A DNA stretch of 64,000 bases, taken from contig JBGAKC010000004.1 in the NCBI GenBank assembly GCA_044224605.1, positions 62,001 through 126,000 on the forward strand, given 5' to 3'. Below, piece by piece: positions 33,678 through 42,836 of the stretch; the first letter of the stretch is position 1, and each line of letters opens with the position of its first letter. A program made the translations under genes and the position numbers. Source of the stretch: UBA7672 sp044224605 (GTDB taxonomy: Bacteria > Pseudomonadota > Alphaproteobacteria > Caulobacterales > Hyphomonadaceae). The notes beneath the pieces are model-generated. The model saw only the letters and a program-made list of their open reading frames with translations, was not told where the DNA came from and did not search any database.

Positions 33678-34592
33678 ATGCTGCACTTGCTAACTATCTC
33701 GCTTTCCCAGTTCCCGGAGATGTCCCCGCACATGCAGCTCGGCGCCCTGTCCCGATGGCTGAAGAAAGATGCGCCCGTATGGGAGGGGCAGCTGTTCACC
33801 GTGTCCGTCGAGGGCCGGGGCCGGGACGTGGTGTTCGTTCACGGACTCGCCGCTTCGGCGGAGTGCTGGGACGAGGCGGGCGAAAGGCTGGGTCTTGACG
33901 ACGCGCGCTGTCACTTCGTGCAGATGCGTGGTTTCGCCGGACTGCCGGCCAGCGCTTTCCGCGAGCCGATGAATTTCCTGAAGCCGATGGCCGACGCGTT
34001 GGCCGGCTATATCCGCACCCTCAAGGCCGGGCCGGTGGCCGTGGTGGGTCATTCGATGGGCGGGCTCGTTTCGCTGATCCTGGCGCGGGACCATGCCGAC
34101 GTGGTCGACCGCCTGATGGTGGTGGACGTGCCGGCGTATTTCTCGGTGCTGATCAACCCGTTCGCGACGCCGGCCTCGATGGCGCCGCTGGCGCAGCATT
34201 CGCGGCGAACCTATGTCGAGAAATCCCGGCCGCAGCTACACGATGAGCTGGTGCGGGCGACCGAGAAGCTGGTGAGCGATCCGGGGCGCGCGGAGCGGAT
34301 CGTGCGCTGGGGCATGAATTCGGACCGGCGGGCCACGGCGGATGTCATGGCCGAGGTGATGGTGACGGACCTGCGTGGCGACATGCAGAAGATCGCGGCG
34401 CCGGTGGACGTGATTTACGCCTGGGACCGGGTGAGCCCGGCCACCAAGCTGGGGCTCGATCAGGTTTACGCGTCCACTTATGCGGGGCTGCAGCGCGGCC
34501 GGAAGCTTAGAATCGATAATGCGCGTCACTACGTAATGTTTGACCAGCCGGATGTGTTCTACGGGGCCGTCCGCGACTGGCTGTCCAGATAG
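33678..34592 (+). CDS. alpha/beta hydrolase
   Basis: A roughly 304-residue serine hydrolase: oxyanion segment VVFVHGLAASAECWDEAGER, nucleophile elbow VVGHSMGGLVSLILA, acid in DVIYAWDRVSP, and His in NARHYVMFDQPD. It starts at the ATG at 33678; a GTG at 33639 and an ATG at 33720 are alternatives. It sits between phaC (divergent) and phaR (17 bp downstream, same strand), which suggests PHA depolymerase or oligomer hydrolase activity, though no lipase box with a depolymerase-specific linker is seen. A signal peptide is not convincing. Confidence 0.82.
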   Translation: MLHLLTISLSQFPEMSPHMQLGALSRWLKKDAPVWEGQLFTVSVEGRGRDVVFVHGLAASAECWDEAGERLGLDDARCHFVQMRGFAGLPASAFREPMNFLKPMADALAGYIRTLKAGPVAVVGHSMGGLVSLILARDHADVVDRLMVVDVPAYFSVLINPFATPASMAPLAQHSRRTYVEKSRPQLHDELVRATEKLVSDPGRAERIVRWGMNSDRRATADVMAEVMVTDLRGDMQKIAAPVDVIYAWDRVSPATKLGLDQVYASTYAGLQRGRKLRIDNARHYVMFDQPDVFYGAVRDWLSR

Positions 34593-34609
34593 AAGCCTGA
34601 GACATTGAT

Positions 34610-35194
34610 ATGAGCGAGCCCGAGACCATCGAACTGCGCCGGTATCCCAGCCGGAAGCTCTACAACAAGAATTCGTCGTCCTACGTGCGCCTGCCGGAAG
34701 TGGCCGAGATGGTGCGCAAGGGCGCCAACATCCGCGTCGAGGACACGGAGACCGGCGAGGATGTGACGCGGCAGGTCCTGCTGCAGATCATCATGGACCA
34801 GGAAGGGCAGACGACGGGCGCGATGCTCTCGGCGGACCTGATGATGGACATGATCCGGCTGCACCAGTCGAAGGCCTCCGAGATGATGACCGGGCTGTTT
34901 GAGCAGTCGGTGGCGTTCATCCGCTCGCAGCAGGAACAGCTGGCGAGCCAGATGACCGGCGCCATGTCCGGCGCCGTGCCGCAGCCGTGGAACGTGTTCG
35001 ACCCCGCCGCGATGCAGGAGATGCAGCGCGAATACCAGAAGCGGCTCGCCAGCTTCTGGGGCGGCGCGATGCCCGGCATGGGCGGCGCTGCGCCGAAGAA
35101 GGCCGAAGCGTCCGAGCCGGCGGCTGACGCGGCCGAGCTGAAGGCGCTGCGCGCGCGTCTTGAAGAGCTCGAGAAGAAAGTCGGGAAGAAGTAG
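34610..35194 (+). CDS. phaR: polyhydroxyalkanoate synthesis repressor
   Basis: A 194-residue regulator that binds PHA and represses phasin and PHA genes when free. The N-terminal PHB accumulation DNA-binding domain is IELRRYPSRKLYNKNSSSYV followed by EDTETGEDVTRQVLLQIIMD. The middle section is helical (IRLHQSKASEMMTGLFEQSV), and the C-terminus is a coiled coil (ELKALRARLEELEKKVGKK). It follows the hydrolase by 17 bp, so it is probably co-transcribed with it. Candidate target sites lie upstream of phaP and phaC. Confidence 0.94.
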   Translation: MSEPETIELRRYPSRKLYNKNSSSYVRLPEVAEMVRKGANIRVEDTETGEDVTRQVLLQIIMDQEGQTTGAMLSADLMMDMIRLHQSKASEMMTGLFEQSVAFIRSQQEQLASQMTGAMSGAVPQPWNVFDPAAMQEMQREYQKRLASFWGGAMPGMGGAAPKKAEASEPAADAAELKALRARLEELEKKVGKK

Positions 35195-35197
35195 CGG

Positions 35198-37348
35198 CTA
35201 CTTCGCCGCCTCTTTCCCCGGCCGGTAATCGCGCTCGGCTTCCTTCAGCAATGCATCCAGGTCCATCGGCGGTTGCTTGAACTGTTCTGCGGCGAACAGG
35301 GGCGCCTGGTCGGCATAGTGGGGCGAGGAGGCGTCGTTGGTGGCCGAGCCGTATTGATGGATGGTATCGAGCGTGTAGGAGCCATCCGGCGCCCAGTCGG
35401 CGATGACGATGTAGGTGTCGCCGGCGCGGCCTTTGCGGAACTTCTCCTTGATGAGATCGCCGGCGACGTAGACGGCGCGCAGCGTGTCGGGGCCGCCATT
35501 GGTGGGCCATGACTGGTCGCCGCGCGCGACGCGGGAGACTTCGCTCCATTCGGGGTCGATGCGGCCGGTGGCGGCCTTGAGCTGGGCGGCGATGTCTTTC
35601 AGCGCGACGATGACCTTGTCGCGATCATAGGGATCGTGGATCTGGCCGCCCATCGCCTCCTGGCCGGTGAAGATGACGAGAGCGGCGGATCGGCTCTTCA
35701 TGTCGGCTGAACCATCCCACGCCTTCACGACGTCGAGTGCGGCCGTGAGATCCTTGTCGGCTTTCGGGTCGACGGTCTTGAGGTCGGCGACCATCTTCAT
35801 CACCTGCGAGCCGGACGAGTATTTGTCATCCATCTTGTAGGCGATGAACTCCTCGCGCGTGATCGACGTGTCGGCTCCGATGAGTTCCTGCGCGCGCAGG
35901 CCGCGATTGGTGAGGTTGGTGTCGACGCCGAACGAGGCGGGATAGTTCTCGGGCTTTGGATTGTCTTCCGGGCCGGAGGCGAGGAAGGGCGTGTGGTTGG
36001 AGTTCACCACATAGCCGGATTTCGGGTTGATGACAGCGGGCAGGGCCGTGACCGGCTCGAAGCCTTTCCAGAGCGTGGCGGAGATGTCGCCGGGGAGGAT
36101 TTTCTTGCGGTCCCAGCCTTCCTCGCGCTTGGGCATGTGAGCGTTCCAGAAGTAGGCGATGTGGCCCTGTGAGTCAGCGACGGCGTAGTTCACGCTCGGG
36201 ATGGCGTTGTACTTGATCTGCGCGGCGCGCCAGTCGTCGACCGTCTGGGCGAGGTTCATCGCGAGATACTGGTCGAGATAGCGAAGCTCGCCATTGCTGG
36301 TGAAGGAGACGGCGAAGACGCCCTTGTCGGTGACGAAGGCGGGGCCGTGCTCGGACCAGTAGGCCATGCGCTCGACCGTATCGAGCTTGCCGTCCTTGAG
36401 CACATTGTAGCTGATGAGATGGTGGCGCAGGTCCTTCCACTGGCCGTCCATCTGGTACTTCGTCGGCGCCTTCGGGTCGTCGACCGTGAGCTTGAAGAAG
36501 TCATAGACGTCCGGCTTGTTGACCGTGGCGGCCCAGCCAAGCTTCGGCCCGGCGCCGTGCAGGATCAGCGGCGTGCCGGGGAAAACGCCGCCGATGATGT
36601 CGAGGCCTTCCTCCGATTTGAGGCGCGCCTCGTACCAGGCGACGCGGCCCTCATAGGGCTGATGCGAGTTGACGGCGAGGCGCGTGTGGCCGTCAGCGGC
36701 GCGTGAGGGGGCGACCGCGATCTCGTTGGAGCCAAGTTCGACATCGTCGGGAATGTCGAGGAGGGCAGCGCGGGTGGACATTTCGAGATTGGCTTTGCCG
36801 GAAAGCAACGCGTCGATCTCGCCGTCGAGGCCGTAGAAGGAAGGCGGACGGTTGGCGTAGCCGGCGATGATGTCCTGTCCGCGGATGGGCATGGTGCGGG
36901 CGCAGCCTGTGTCGGGATGTTCTGCGCACCAGAGATTGACGCCGGCGGCGTAGCCCTCGGCGATCGCCTTGGCTTCGGGCGAGACCTTCGCGTCATAGTC
37001 GCGGTTCACGATCTCGGTGTTGCCGAGCGAGAGGATGAAGTCGTCGGACTTGACGCCAGCTTCGCCGACGATCTCGGCCAGCGTGCCGCGGCTGGATCGG
37101 ATAACCTCCTCGATGTTCTTCCAGTCGTCTTCCGAATGGGCGTAAGCGAGGCCGAACACGACGTCCGCATTGCGCTTGCCGTAGATGTGCGGGACACCGA
37201 ACTTGTCGCGGATGATGCGGGCGTCATAGGCGGAGGCGGCCTGCTTCGCGCTGGCAGGATCCCATGCGGCGGGCCCGGTCGCGCCGGGCGTGCAGGCGGC
37301 TGCTGCAATGAGGACAGTGGCGCAGAGCGCGAATGTGCGGATGGCCAT
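35198..37348 (-). CDS. penicillin acylase family lipoprotein
   Basis: A 716-residue Ntn-hydrolase exported to the periplasm. The signal peptide ends LIAAAACTPG (possible lipobox). The alpha region (IIRDKFGVPHIYGKRNADVV, FGLAYAHSEDDWKNIEEVIR) is followed by ELGSNEIAVAPSR, where Gly-Ser is the likely autoproteolysis site exposing Ser as nucleophile. The beta region holds FPGTPLILHGAGPKLGWAAT and SGYVVNSNHTPFL. The group includes acyl-homoserine lactone and cephalosporin acylases; the substrate is unknown. Three bases separate its stop from phaR's stop on the other strand. Confidence 0.9.
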   Translation of the reverse strand: MAIRTFALCATVLIAAAACTPGATGPAAWDPASAKQAASAYDARIIRDKFGVPHIYGKRNADVVFGLAYAHSEDDWKNIEEVIRSSRGTLAEIVGEAGVKSDDFILSLGNTEIVNRDYDAKVSPEAKAIAEGYAAGVNLWCAEHPDTGCARTMPIRGQDIIAGYANRPPSFYGLDGEIDALLSGKANLEMSTRAALLDIPDDVELGSNEIAVAPSRAADGHTRLAVNSHQPYEGRVAWYEARLKSEEGLDIIGGVFPGTPLILHGAGPKLGWAATVNKPDVYDFFKLTVDDPKAPTKYQMDGQWKDLRHHLISYNVLKDGKLDTVERMAYWSEHGPAFVTDKGVFAVSFTSNGELRYLDQYLAMNLAQTVDDWRAAQIKYNAIPSVNYAVADSQGHIAYFWNAHMPKREEGWDRKKILPGDISATLWKGFEPVTALPAVINPKSGYVVNSNHTPFLASGPEDNPKPENYPASFGVDTNLTNRGLRAQELIGADTSITREEFIAYKMDDKYSSGSQVMKMVADLKTVDPKADKDLTAALDVVKAWDGSADMKSRSAALVIFTGQEAMGGQIHDPYDRDKVIVALKDIAAQLKAATGRIDPEWSEVSRVARGDQSWPTNGGPDTLRAVYVAGDLIKEKFRKGRAGDTYIVIADWAPDGSYTLDTIHQYGSATNDASSPHYADQAPLFAAEQFKQPPMDLDALLKEAERDYRPGKEAAK

Positions 37349-37401
37349 GGCGTGTCTCCCCGTTTTGTTGAGGGGAGCGTAACTGCGTGACGTCGCTGAA
37401 G

Positions 37402-38835
37402 CTAGAAGCTCTTTTCACCCACGCGCTTCAGCACATCAGCTGCGAATTCCGAGAGCGTATCGTCGCGGGCGCCCATCACCACGATGAGGTCGCCCGGCTG
37501 CGCCAGTTCGACGAGCTTGTCGCCGCAGGCGGGGCGGTCGGGGAGGGCGTGGGCCTGTTTGCCGAGAGCGGTGACGCCTTCGGCGATGACGCCGGAGCCA
37601 ATCGACTTGTCGACGGTGCCGCCGAAATAGGCGGGCTCGGGCATCAGGAGGATATCCTTCGCGGCGAGGTCGCGCGCGAACATCTCGATTAACTGGTCTT
37701 TCATCTGGCGGATGGGGCCGTAGCCGTGCGGCTGCCACATCACGAGCAGGCGGCCGGGAAACTGGTGGAGCGTTGCGAGCGTAGCGGCGATCTTGTCGGG
37801 GTTGTGCCCGAAGTCATCGATGACGGTGATGTCTTTTGCCGTGCCGACGATCTCGAGACGGCGGCGAATGCCCACGAAGTTCATCAGCGCCGTCGTGGCT
37901 TCGCGAAGGGAGAGACCGCAGGCGCGGGCGGCGGCGATGGCGGCAAGACCATTCGACAGGTTGTGGCGGCCGGGCGCCTGCAGGCAGATACGCTGGCGCT
38001 CGCCGGTCGACTTCTCGGTGACGATGCAGGACTGGCCATCGGGCTGCGTGATAAGATCACAGATGGAGAAGTCGGCGCTCGTGTCGGTCAGCGAGTAGGT
38101 GAGCGCCCGGGGGTGCTTCACTTCGTTGTAGAGGCGGCGAGTTTCGTCGTTGTCGAGGTTGAGGACGGCGACCTGGGCCCTGGTGATGAAGTCAGTGAAG
38201 AGCTTGCGGAGTTCGTCCATCGACTTGTGGTCGAGGGCGATGTTGTTGAGGACGGCGATGGTGGGATTGTAGAGGGCGATGGAGCCGTCGCTCTCGTCGA
38301 CCTCGGAGACGAAGATGTCGCCTTCGCCGACGATGGCGGAGGCGAAGGGAAAATCGCCGGCGACGAAGTTTTTCATCACGGCGCCGTTCATCACGGTGGG
38401 ATCGCGGCGCGTTGCGTAGAGAATCCAGCCGATCATGCCGGTGGTGGTGGATTTGCCCGACGTGCCGCCGACGGCGATCGAGACCTTCGCGCTGTTGACC
38501 AGCTGGGCGAGGAGTTGCGGGCGCGTGACCTGCGGGCAGCCGAGCCGTTTCGCGGCGACAACGTCCGGCACGGTGTCTTCGACAGCGGCGGAGGTGACGA
38601 GGAGCTGTTCCTTGGCGGTGACGCCGGATCCGTCCTGCGGGTGAAGCTTGATGCCGCGGGCTTTCAGGAAGTCGAATTTCGAGGCGGTGCGACCGGCGTC
38701 GAGCGAACGGTCCGAGCCTTCGACATCATAGCCGCGGCCCTTGACGATCAGGGCGAGCGGTAACATTCCGCTGCCGCCGATGCCGCAGAAGAAGTAGGGT
38801 CCCGTGTGTGTCAGGGCGGTCTTTGAGTCGAACAT
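37402..38835 (-). CDS. Mur ligase family protein (Mpl/MurC-like)
   Basis: A 477-residue ATP-dependent amide ligase. The N-terminal UDP-MurNAc-binding motif YFFCGIGGSGMLPLALIV, the P-loop AVGGTSGKSTTTGMIGWIL, the DESDGSIALYNPTIAVLNNI segment and the C-terminal VIDDFGHNPDKIAATLATLH with MWQPHGYGPIRQMKD are all present. The P-loop reads TSGKST, where MurC and Mpl normally have THGKTT, so this is a divergent branch. Its divergent neighbour is an LD-carboxypeptidase, which makes the tripeptide that Mpl recycles; that pairing favours Mpl-like recycling over MurC. It is outside any dcw cluster. Confidence 0.82.
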   Translation of the reverse strand: MFDSKTALTHTGPYFFCGIGGSGMLPLALIVKGRGYDVEGSDRSLDAGRTASKFDFLKARGIKLHPQDGSGVTAKEQLLVTSAAVEDTVPDVVAAKRLGCPQVTRPQLLAQLVNSAKVSIAVGGTSGKSTTTGMIGWILYATRRDPTVMNGAVMKNFVAGDFPFASAIVGEGDIFVSEVDESDGSIALYNPTIAVLNNIALDHKSMDELRKLFTDFITRAQVAVLNLDNDETRRLYNEVKHPRALTYSLTDTSADFSICDLITQPDGQSCIVTEKSTGERQRICLQAPGRHNLSNGLAAIAAARACGLSLREATTALMNFVGIRRRLEIVGTAKDITVIDDFGHNPDKIAATLATLHQFPGRLLVMWQPHGYGPIRQMKDQLIEMFARDLAAKDILLMPEPAYFGGTVDKSIGSGVIAEGVTALGKQAHALPDRPACGDKLVELAQPGDLIVVMGARDDTLSEFAADVLKRVGEKSF

Positions 38836-38861
38836 AGGTCGGATGTCTCAGCGGGTGGCGT

Positions 38862-39698
38862 ATGGGGTCAAGTGAAAAGGTGTTCCGCATCGGGTCGGTG
38901 GCGCCCGGAACCCGCATGTCGCCCAACATGGCGCAGAAGGCATCCGAGATGGTGAAGCAGGCGTCAGGCGGGCGGGCGGAGCTGGTGTTCCATCCGCAAT
39001 GCTTCAAGCAGGCAGGGCATTTCGCGGGCACGGACGAGGAGCGGATCGGGGCGCTGGTGGAAGTCGCCAACGATCCGGCGGTGGATGCCGTGTGGCTGGC
39101 GCGGGGCGGGTATGGCGCGTGCCGGGTGGCGGAATATGCGATTCCGCGGATGACGGCGCCGGCGCGTAAGAAGAAATGGCTCGGCTATTCCGATGCAGGT
39201 TTTCTGCTCGCGGGGCTCTACAAGGCCGGATTTCCGAATGTCGCGCACGGGCCGATGCCGGTGGATCTGATCCGGGTAGATGGCGAGCAGGCGGTGAAAC
39301 GCGGGCTGGCCTGGCTGCTCGACGGAGCATCGTCCTCGCTGGAGAGGGGCGTGACGCCGGGCCATCCGAACCTGGCGTTCAACCTCACCATACTGAGCCA
39401 GCTTCTCGGTACGCCGCTGGAGCCGAAGCTGGAGGGGCATGTGCTGATGCTCGAGGATGTGGGCGAGTACATGTACCGGATCGACCGGTATTTTTATCAC
39501 GTCACGTCGAACGCGATGGTGCGCGAGTGTGCGGGGATCAGGCTGGGGCGGTGCTCGGCGGTGCCGAAGAACGACCCGGATTTCGAGCTGACCGAGGAGG
39601 AGGTCGCGCGGTTCTGGTGCGAGCGATCCGGCATTCCCTATCTCGGACGCGCCGACATCGGGCACGACAGCGACAACAAGGTTGTTCCGTTCGGCTAA
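38862..39698 (+). CDS. LD-carboxypeptidase (S66 family)
   Basis: A 278-residue cytosolic serine peptidase that removes the terminal D-Ala from muropeptide tetrapeptides. Family marks: RIGSVAPGTRMSP at the start, VWLARGGYGACRV, the nucleophile Ser 110 in KWLGYSDAGF, the Glu region MLEDVGEYMY, and the terminal GHDSDNKVVPFG with His 268. Only 26 bp separate its start from that of the divergent Mur ligase, so they share a promoter region and very likely a pathway (peptidoglycan recycling). Confidence 0.9.
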   Translation: MGSSEKVFRIGSVAPGTRMSPNMAQKASEMVKQASGGRAELVFHPQCFKQAGHFAGTDEERIGALVEVANDPAVDAVWLARGGYGACRVAEYAIPRMTAPARKKKWLGYSDAGFLLAGLYKAGFPNVAHGPMPVDLIRVDGEQAVKRGLAWLLDGASSSLERGVTPGHPNLAFNLTILSQLLGTPLEPKLEGHVLMLEDVGEYMYRIDRYFYHVTSNAMVRECAGIRLGRCSAVPKNDPDFELTEEEVARFWCERSGIPYLGRADIGHDSDNKVVPFG

Positions 39699-39701
39699 GA
39701 C

Positions 39702-40478
39702 CTACTGAGCGACCCAGCCGCCGTCGATCGACAGGGCCGCGCCGTTGATCTGGTTGGCGGCTTCGCTGGTGAGGAAGACGGCGAGCTGAGCGATGTCCGT
39801 CACCTTGACGAATTCCTTGGTGGGTTGAGCGGCGAGGATCACGTTGTTGATCACCTGCTCCGGCGTCATGTTGCGGGCCCTGGCGGTATCGTTGATCTGG
39901 CCGTCGACCAGGGGCGTGTGTACGTAGCCGGGGCAGATGGCGTTGCAACGGATGCCGAAGGTCGCGCCCTCTAGCGCAATCGTCTTCGTCATGCCGAGCA
40001 GGCCGTGTTTCGCTGAGACGTAGGCGCTCTTGAAGGGCGAGGCGACCAGCGCGTGGGCGGACGCGATGTTGATGATGCGTCCCCACTTCTGCTTCTTCAT
40101 CGCGGGGAAGGCGAGGCGCGTGGTGTGGAACGCCGAGTTGAGGTTCAGGTTGATGATGAGGTTCCACTTATCGACCGGGAAATCCTCGATCGGGGAGACG
40201 TGCTGGACGCCGGCATTGTTCACGACGATGTCGACCTGGCCGAAGATTTCCACAGCCGTCTTGAAGAGCGCCTCGATCTGCTCCGGTCTCGTCATGTCAG
40301 CGCCGGAATAGATGCACTTCACCTTGTTGTCGGATTCGATGGAGGCGCGGATCTTCTCGATAGCGGCGGTGTCGCCGAAGCCGTTGAGGATGATGTTGTT
40401 GCCGGCCGCGGCGAGCGCGCGGGCGACGCCTTCGCCGATGCCTGAGGTTGAGCCAGTGACGAGGGCGGTGCGGGGCAT
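39702..40478 (-). CDS. hbdH: 3-hydroxybutyrate dehydrogenase
   Basis: NAD-dependent short-chain dehydrogenase that interconverts 3-hydroxybutyrate and acetoacetate, downstream of PHB depolymerisation. It has 258 residues. The cofactor motif is LVTGSTSGIGEGVARAL, then VNNAGVQHVSPIEDFP, the catalytic Ser in INIASAHALVASP, YxxxK in SAYVSAKHGLLG, and the family-specific CNAICPGYVHTPLV. The other PHB genes lie 5-10 kb to the left. No operator like that of phaP/phaC was found ahead of it. Confidence 0.93.
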   Translation of the reverse strand: MPRTALVTGSTSGIGEGVARALAAAGNNIILNGFGDTAAIEKIRASIESDNKVKCIYSGADMTRPEQIEALFKTAVEIFGQVDIVVNNAGVQHVSPIEDFPVDKWNLIINLNLNSAFHTTRLAFPAMKKQKWGRIINIASAHALVASPFKSAYVSAKHGLLGMTKTIALEGATFGIRCNAICPGYVHTPLVDGQINDTARARNMTPEQVINNVILAAQPTKEFVKVTDIAQLAVFLTSEAANQINGAALSIDGGWVAQ

Positions 40479-40578
40479 GGGGAGCGCTCCTTAGCGTTTG
40501 AGGCGTTGTCGCGCCGGTAGATGATGGACGCAAGCCGCTATCGGATGACAGCAGGATTACATCCGCAGATGCCAGCCG

Positions 40579-41472
40579 TCAGGGAAGTTCGGCGTCGAGC
40601 TTCAGTGTCAGCGCGGTGAAGAAGTCGGCGGCGGCGGCGAGTGTTGCGGGCTCGACATGCGAGATGTTGTCATCGACCGTGTGAATCACACGCAGGACTG
40701 GGGGAATGTCCGACAGGTTTGGTGTTGCCATCGCGCTGCCCGGGTTCTTCATGAAAGTCCTGAGGCCTTCCGCCTCCGCCTTCGGCAGGAAGCCGAGCGA
40801 CACCGTCGGCACACCCGCGCCGGAGAAGACGAGATCATCGCTCGGCGGGTACTCCGGAAAATCGAGGCAGGATGCCTTGCGGGCGGCGCAGAGATCGCTG
40901 ACGGCCATGTTGACGCCAGCCGACTGCGGGCCGTTGTTGAGGCCATACATCAGCGTGTCGCCATAGGCATTGACGTCGGCGTTGATGACGGCGGCGAGAT
41001 GGGCCGTGCCGTTGGCCTTCGCCCAGGCGCGCGCGCCGACGAGGCCGAGTTCTTCCTGGTCGGTGAGGAGCAGGCGCACAGGATGTTTCGTCTTGCCGGC
41101 GATGCGACGCGTGGCCTCGATCATGGCGACGACGGACGCGGCGTTGTCGACCACGCCATCTACCAGTTTGCCGTTGGGCAGCACGACAGCGTCGTAGTGA
41201 GCGACGAGGAGGATTTCCTTGCCTGTCGCAGGGCCAGTGCGAACGGTGACATTGTAGCCGCGCGCGGGCGGTGGGCGATTGCCGGCGAATTCTTCGACCG
41301 TGAAGGTAAGGCCGGCGGCGTCGAGCTGGGCTTTCAGCGCAGCGAGGCGGCCTTCCTGCGTCGGCTGGGCGAAGGCGGCGACGCGGTTGACGAGTTGTTG
41401 CGGCGTGGCTTCGGGAGCGTTGGCGCACGCGGCAAGCAGGAGCAGCAACGGCGCAAATGCGTGACGGATCAT
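40579..41472 (-). CDS. M28 family zinc peptidase, lipoprotein
   Basis: A 297-residue exported aminopeptidase-like protein. The signal peptide MIRHAFAPLLLLLAACANAP has its lipobox cysteine at 16. The co-catalytic zinc residues are visible in LLVAHYDAVVLP (His, Asp), GVVDNAASVVAMIE (Asp), DQEELGLVGARAW (Glu-Glu), AVINADVNAYG (Asp) and the late VIHTVDDNISHV (His). It probably trims peptides in the periplasm. It is divergent from the TelA-like operon. Confidence 0.88.
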   Translation of the reverse strand: MIRHAFAPLLLLLAACANAPEATPQQLVNRVAAFAQPTQEGRLAALKAQLDAAGLTFTVEEFAGNRPPPARGYNVTVRTGPATGKEILLVAHYDAVVLPNGKLVDGVVDNAASVVAMIEATRRIAGKTKHPVRLLLTDQEELGLVGARAWAKANGTAHLAAVINADVNAYGDTLMYGLNNGPQSAGVNMAVSDLCAARKASCLDFPEYPPSDDLVFSGAGVPTVSLGFLPKAEAEGLRTFMKNPGSAMATPNLSDIPPVLRVIHTVDDNISHVEPATLAAAADFFTALTLKLDAELP

Positions 41473-41534
41473 GCGTTACCTGTTTCTTCCCACGTGAAGG
41501 GAAGGAGTAGGCGTGTTTGTCGTGCAACTGCAAA

Positions 41535-41549
41535 CGATATCGAATATCG
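41535..41549. promoter_or_regulatory. dyad CGATAT-CGA-ATATCG
   Basis: A 15-bp inverted repeat with perfect 6-bp arms in the 179-bp gap between the divergent M28 peptidase gene and the four-gene TelA-like operon. It could be an operator for either; no regulator gene is adjacent. Confidence 0.4.
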
Positions 41550-41651
41550 AAAAAATTCTGTGCCTAGTCCCTTGCAGACGCAGGGAATGGGGGCACGTAT
41601 TGTCGTAATGCGCGCCGCATCCCCCGGCGCAGGGTCAGGGAGACAAGAAAA

Positions 41652-42836
41652 ATGGCGACTAGCCCAACGGCGCTCCAGTATCTCGACAAGGCGGTCGGCA
41701 CGCTCCGGCAGCTTGGGCTGCTTCCCGACAAGAAGGGCGAGACGGCGCCGGTTGTGGCGCTGCTCAACCAGATCAGCGAACTGCAGCCGGACAAGGTGAC
41801 GACAATCGCGCGCACGCTCGACCAGATGTCCGTCTTCAACGAGGTGGTGCGCGAGCACATCTCGGCCATCACGGTGGGCGAGCGCTATCAGGAGATCACC
41901 AACGCATTCAACTCGATCCGCGACGACGCCAAGTCGCTCGTCGACCAGTATGCCGACGGCAAGATTTCCACGATGGAGCGGCTGTCGAACATGTGGATGA
42001 AGATGACGCGCGGCGACATCGCGGCGCGCTTTGACAAGATCAAGGGCACATATCTGGACGTCCAGAAGGACACCAAGACGCAGATCGAGAAAGAGCGGCT
42101 GATCCTGGAAGCCTACATGGACTTCCGCGGCGCGCTGAAGAATTCCGAAGTACTCGCGCTCGACGTCTTGAAGACGGCCGAGGGCAAGCTGGAAGACGCC
42201 AAGACGCGGATGAAGGCCGCCTCCGATGCTGTGGCGGCTTACGCGGGCACGGAGCCGGTCGAACGCTCGAAGCTCGAACTCGCGCGCGACGAGGAGCTGC
42301 GCCGTCTGCAGGCCGAGGAAGGCCGCTACCAGGTCGCCAAGGACCTCTCGGACAACATCACCATTGGCTACAACACGTCCGAAGTGATCATGGCGCGCCT
42401 GGTTCAGACGACGAACGCTAAGGAGCGCATCTACGCGCAGTCGGTGTCGTTCTTCGGCACCAACGAGGTCGTGCTGACGGCGCTGTCGGCGACGTTCACG
42501 GGCATGTTCGGCCTGCATGAATCGACGCAGACGCTGGAGAGCATGAAGAAGGGCATCGACCAGTCGCTCGAGACGCTGAGCGAGATCGGCAGCAAGGTTC
42601 AGGAAGCTGCGCTCAAGGCCGGTTACGGGCCGACGATCTCGGCGGCGGCCGTCAAGAAGCTGGTCGACTCGGTGGTTTCCTATCAGGAACGCTCGATCGG
42701 CATCATCGCCGAGATGCGCAAGCTGGCGACGGAGAATTCAAGGGAGATCCGCGACGCTGTCGAGGATGGCAAGAAGCGCATGGCGCACCTGATTGAGCAG
42801 GGCGCCGCGGCGGCCCTGATCGCCAAGACCTCATGA
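41652..42836 (+). CDS. TelA-like (toxic anion resistance type) helical protein
   Basis: A 394-residue soluble, almost entirely helical protein, first gene of a four-gene operon. Long heptad-rich stretches (KVTTIARTLDQMSVFNEVVR; KGTYLDVQKDTKTQIEKERL; GYNTSEVIMARLVQTTNAKE) and the C-terminal segment with TLESMKKGIDQSLETLSEIG resemble the layout of TelA/KlaC proteins of tellurite/stress systems. The resemblance is structural and by eye, so the name is provisional. Its start has GGGAGA at seven bases; the last four bases overlap the next gene (ATGA). It probably works as a scaffold with the two following products. Confidence 0.6.
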   Translation: MATSPTALQYLDKAVGTLRQLGLLPDKKGETAPVVALLNQISELQPDKVTTIARTLDQMSVFNEVVREHISAITVGERYQEITNAFNSIRDDAKSLVDQYADGKISTMERLSNMWMKMTRGDIAARFDKIKGTYLDVQKDTKTQIEKERLILEAYMDFRGALKNSEVLALDVLKTAEGKLEDAKTRMKAASDAVAAYAGTEPVERSKLELARDEELRRLQAEEGRYQVAKDLSDNITIGYNTSEVIMARLVQTTNAKERIYAQSVSFFGTNEVVLTALSATFTGMFGLHESTQTLESMKKGIDQSLETLSEIGSKVQEAALKAGYGPTISAAAVKKLVDSVVSYQERSIGIIAEMRKLATENSREIRDAVEDGKKRMAHLIEQGAAAALIAKTS

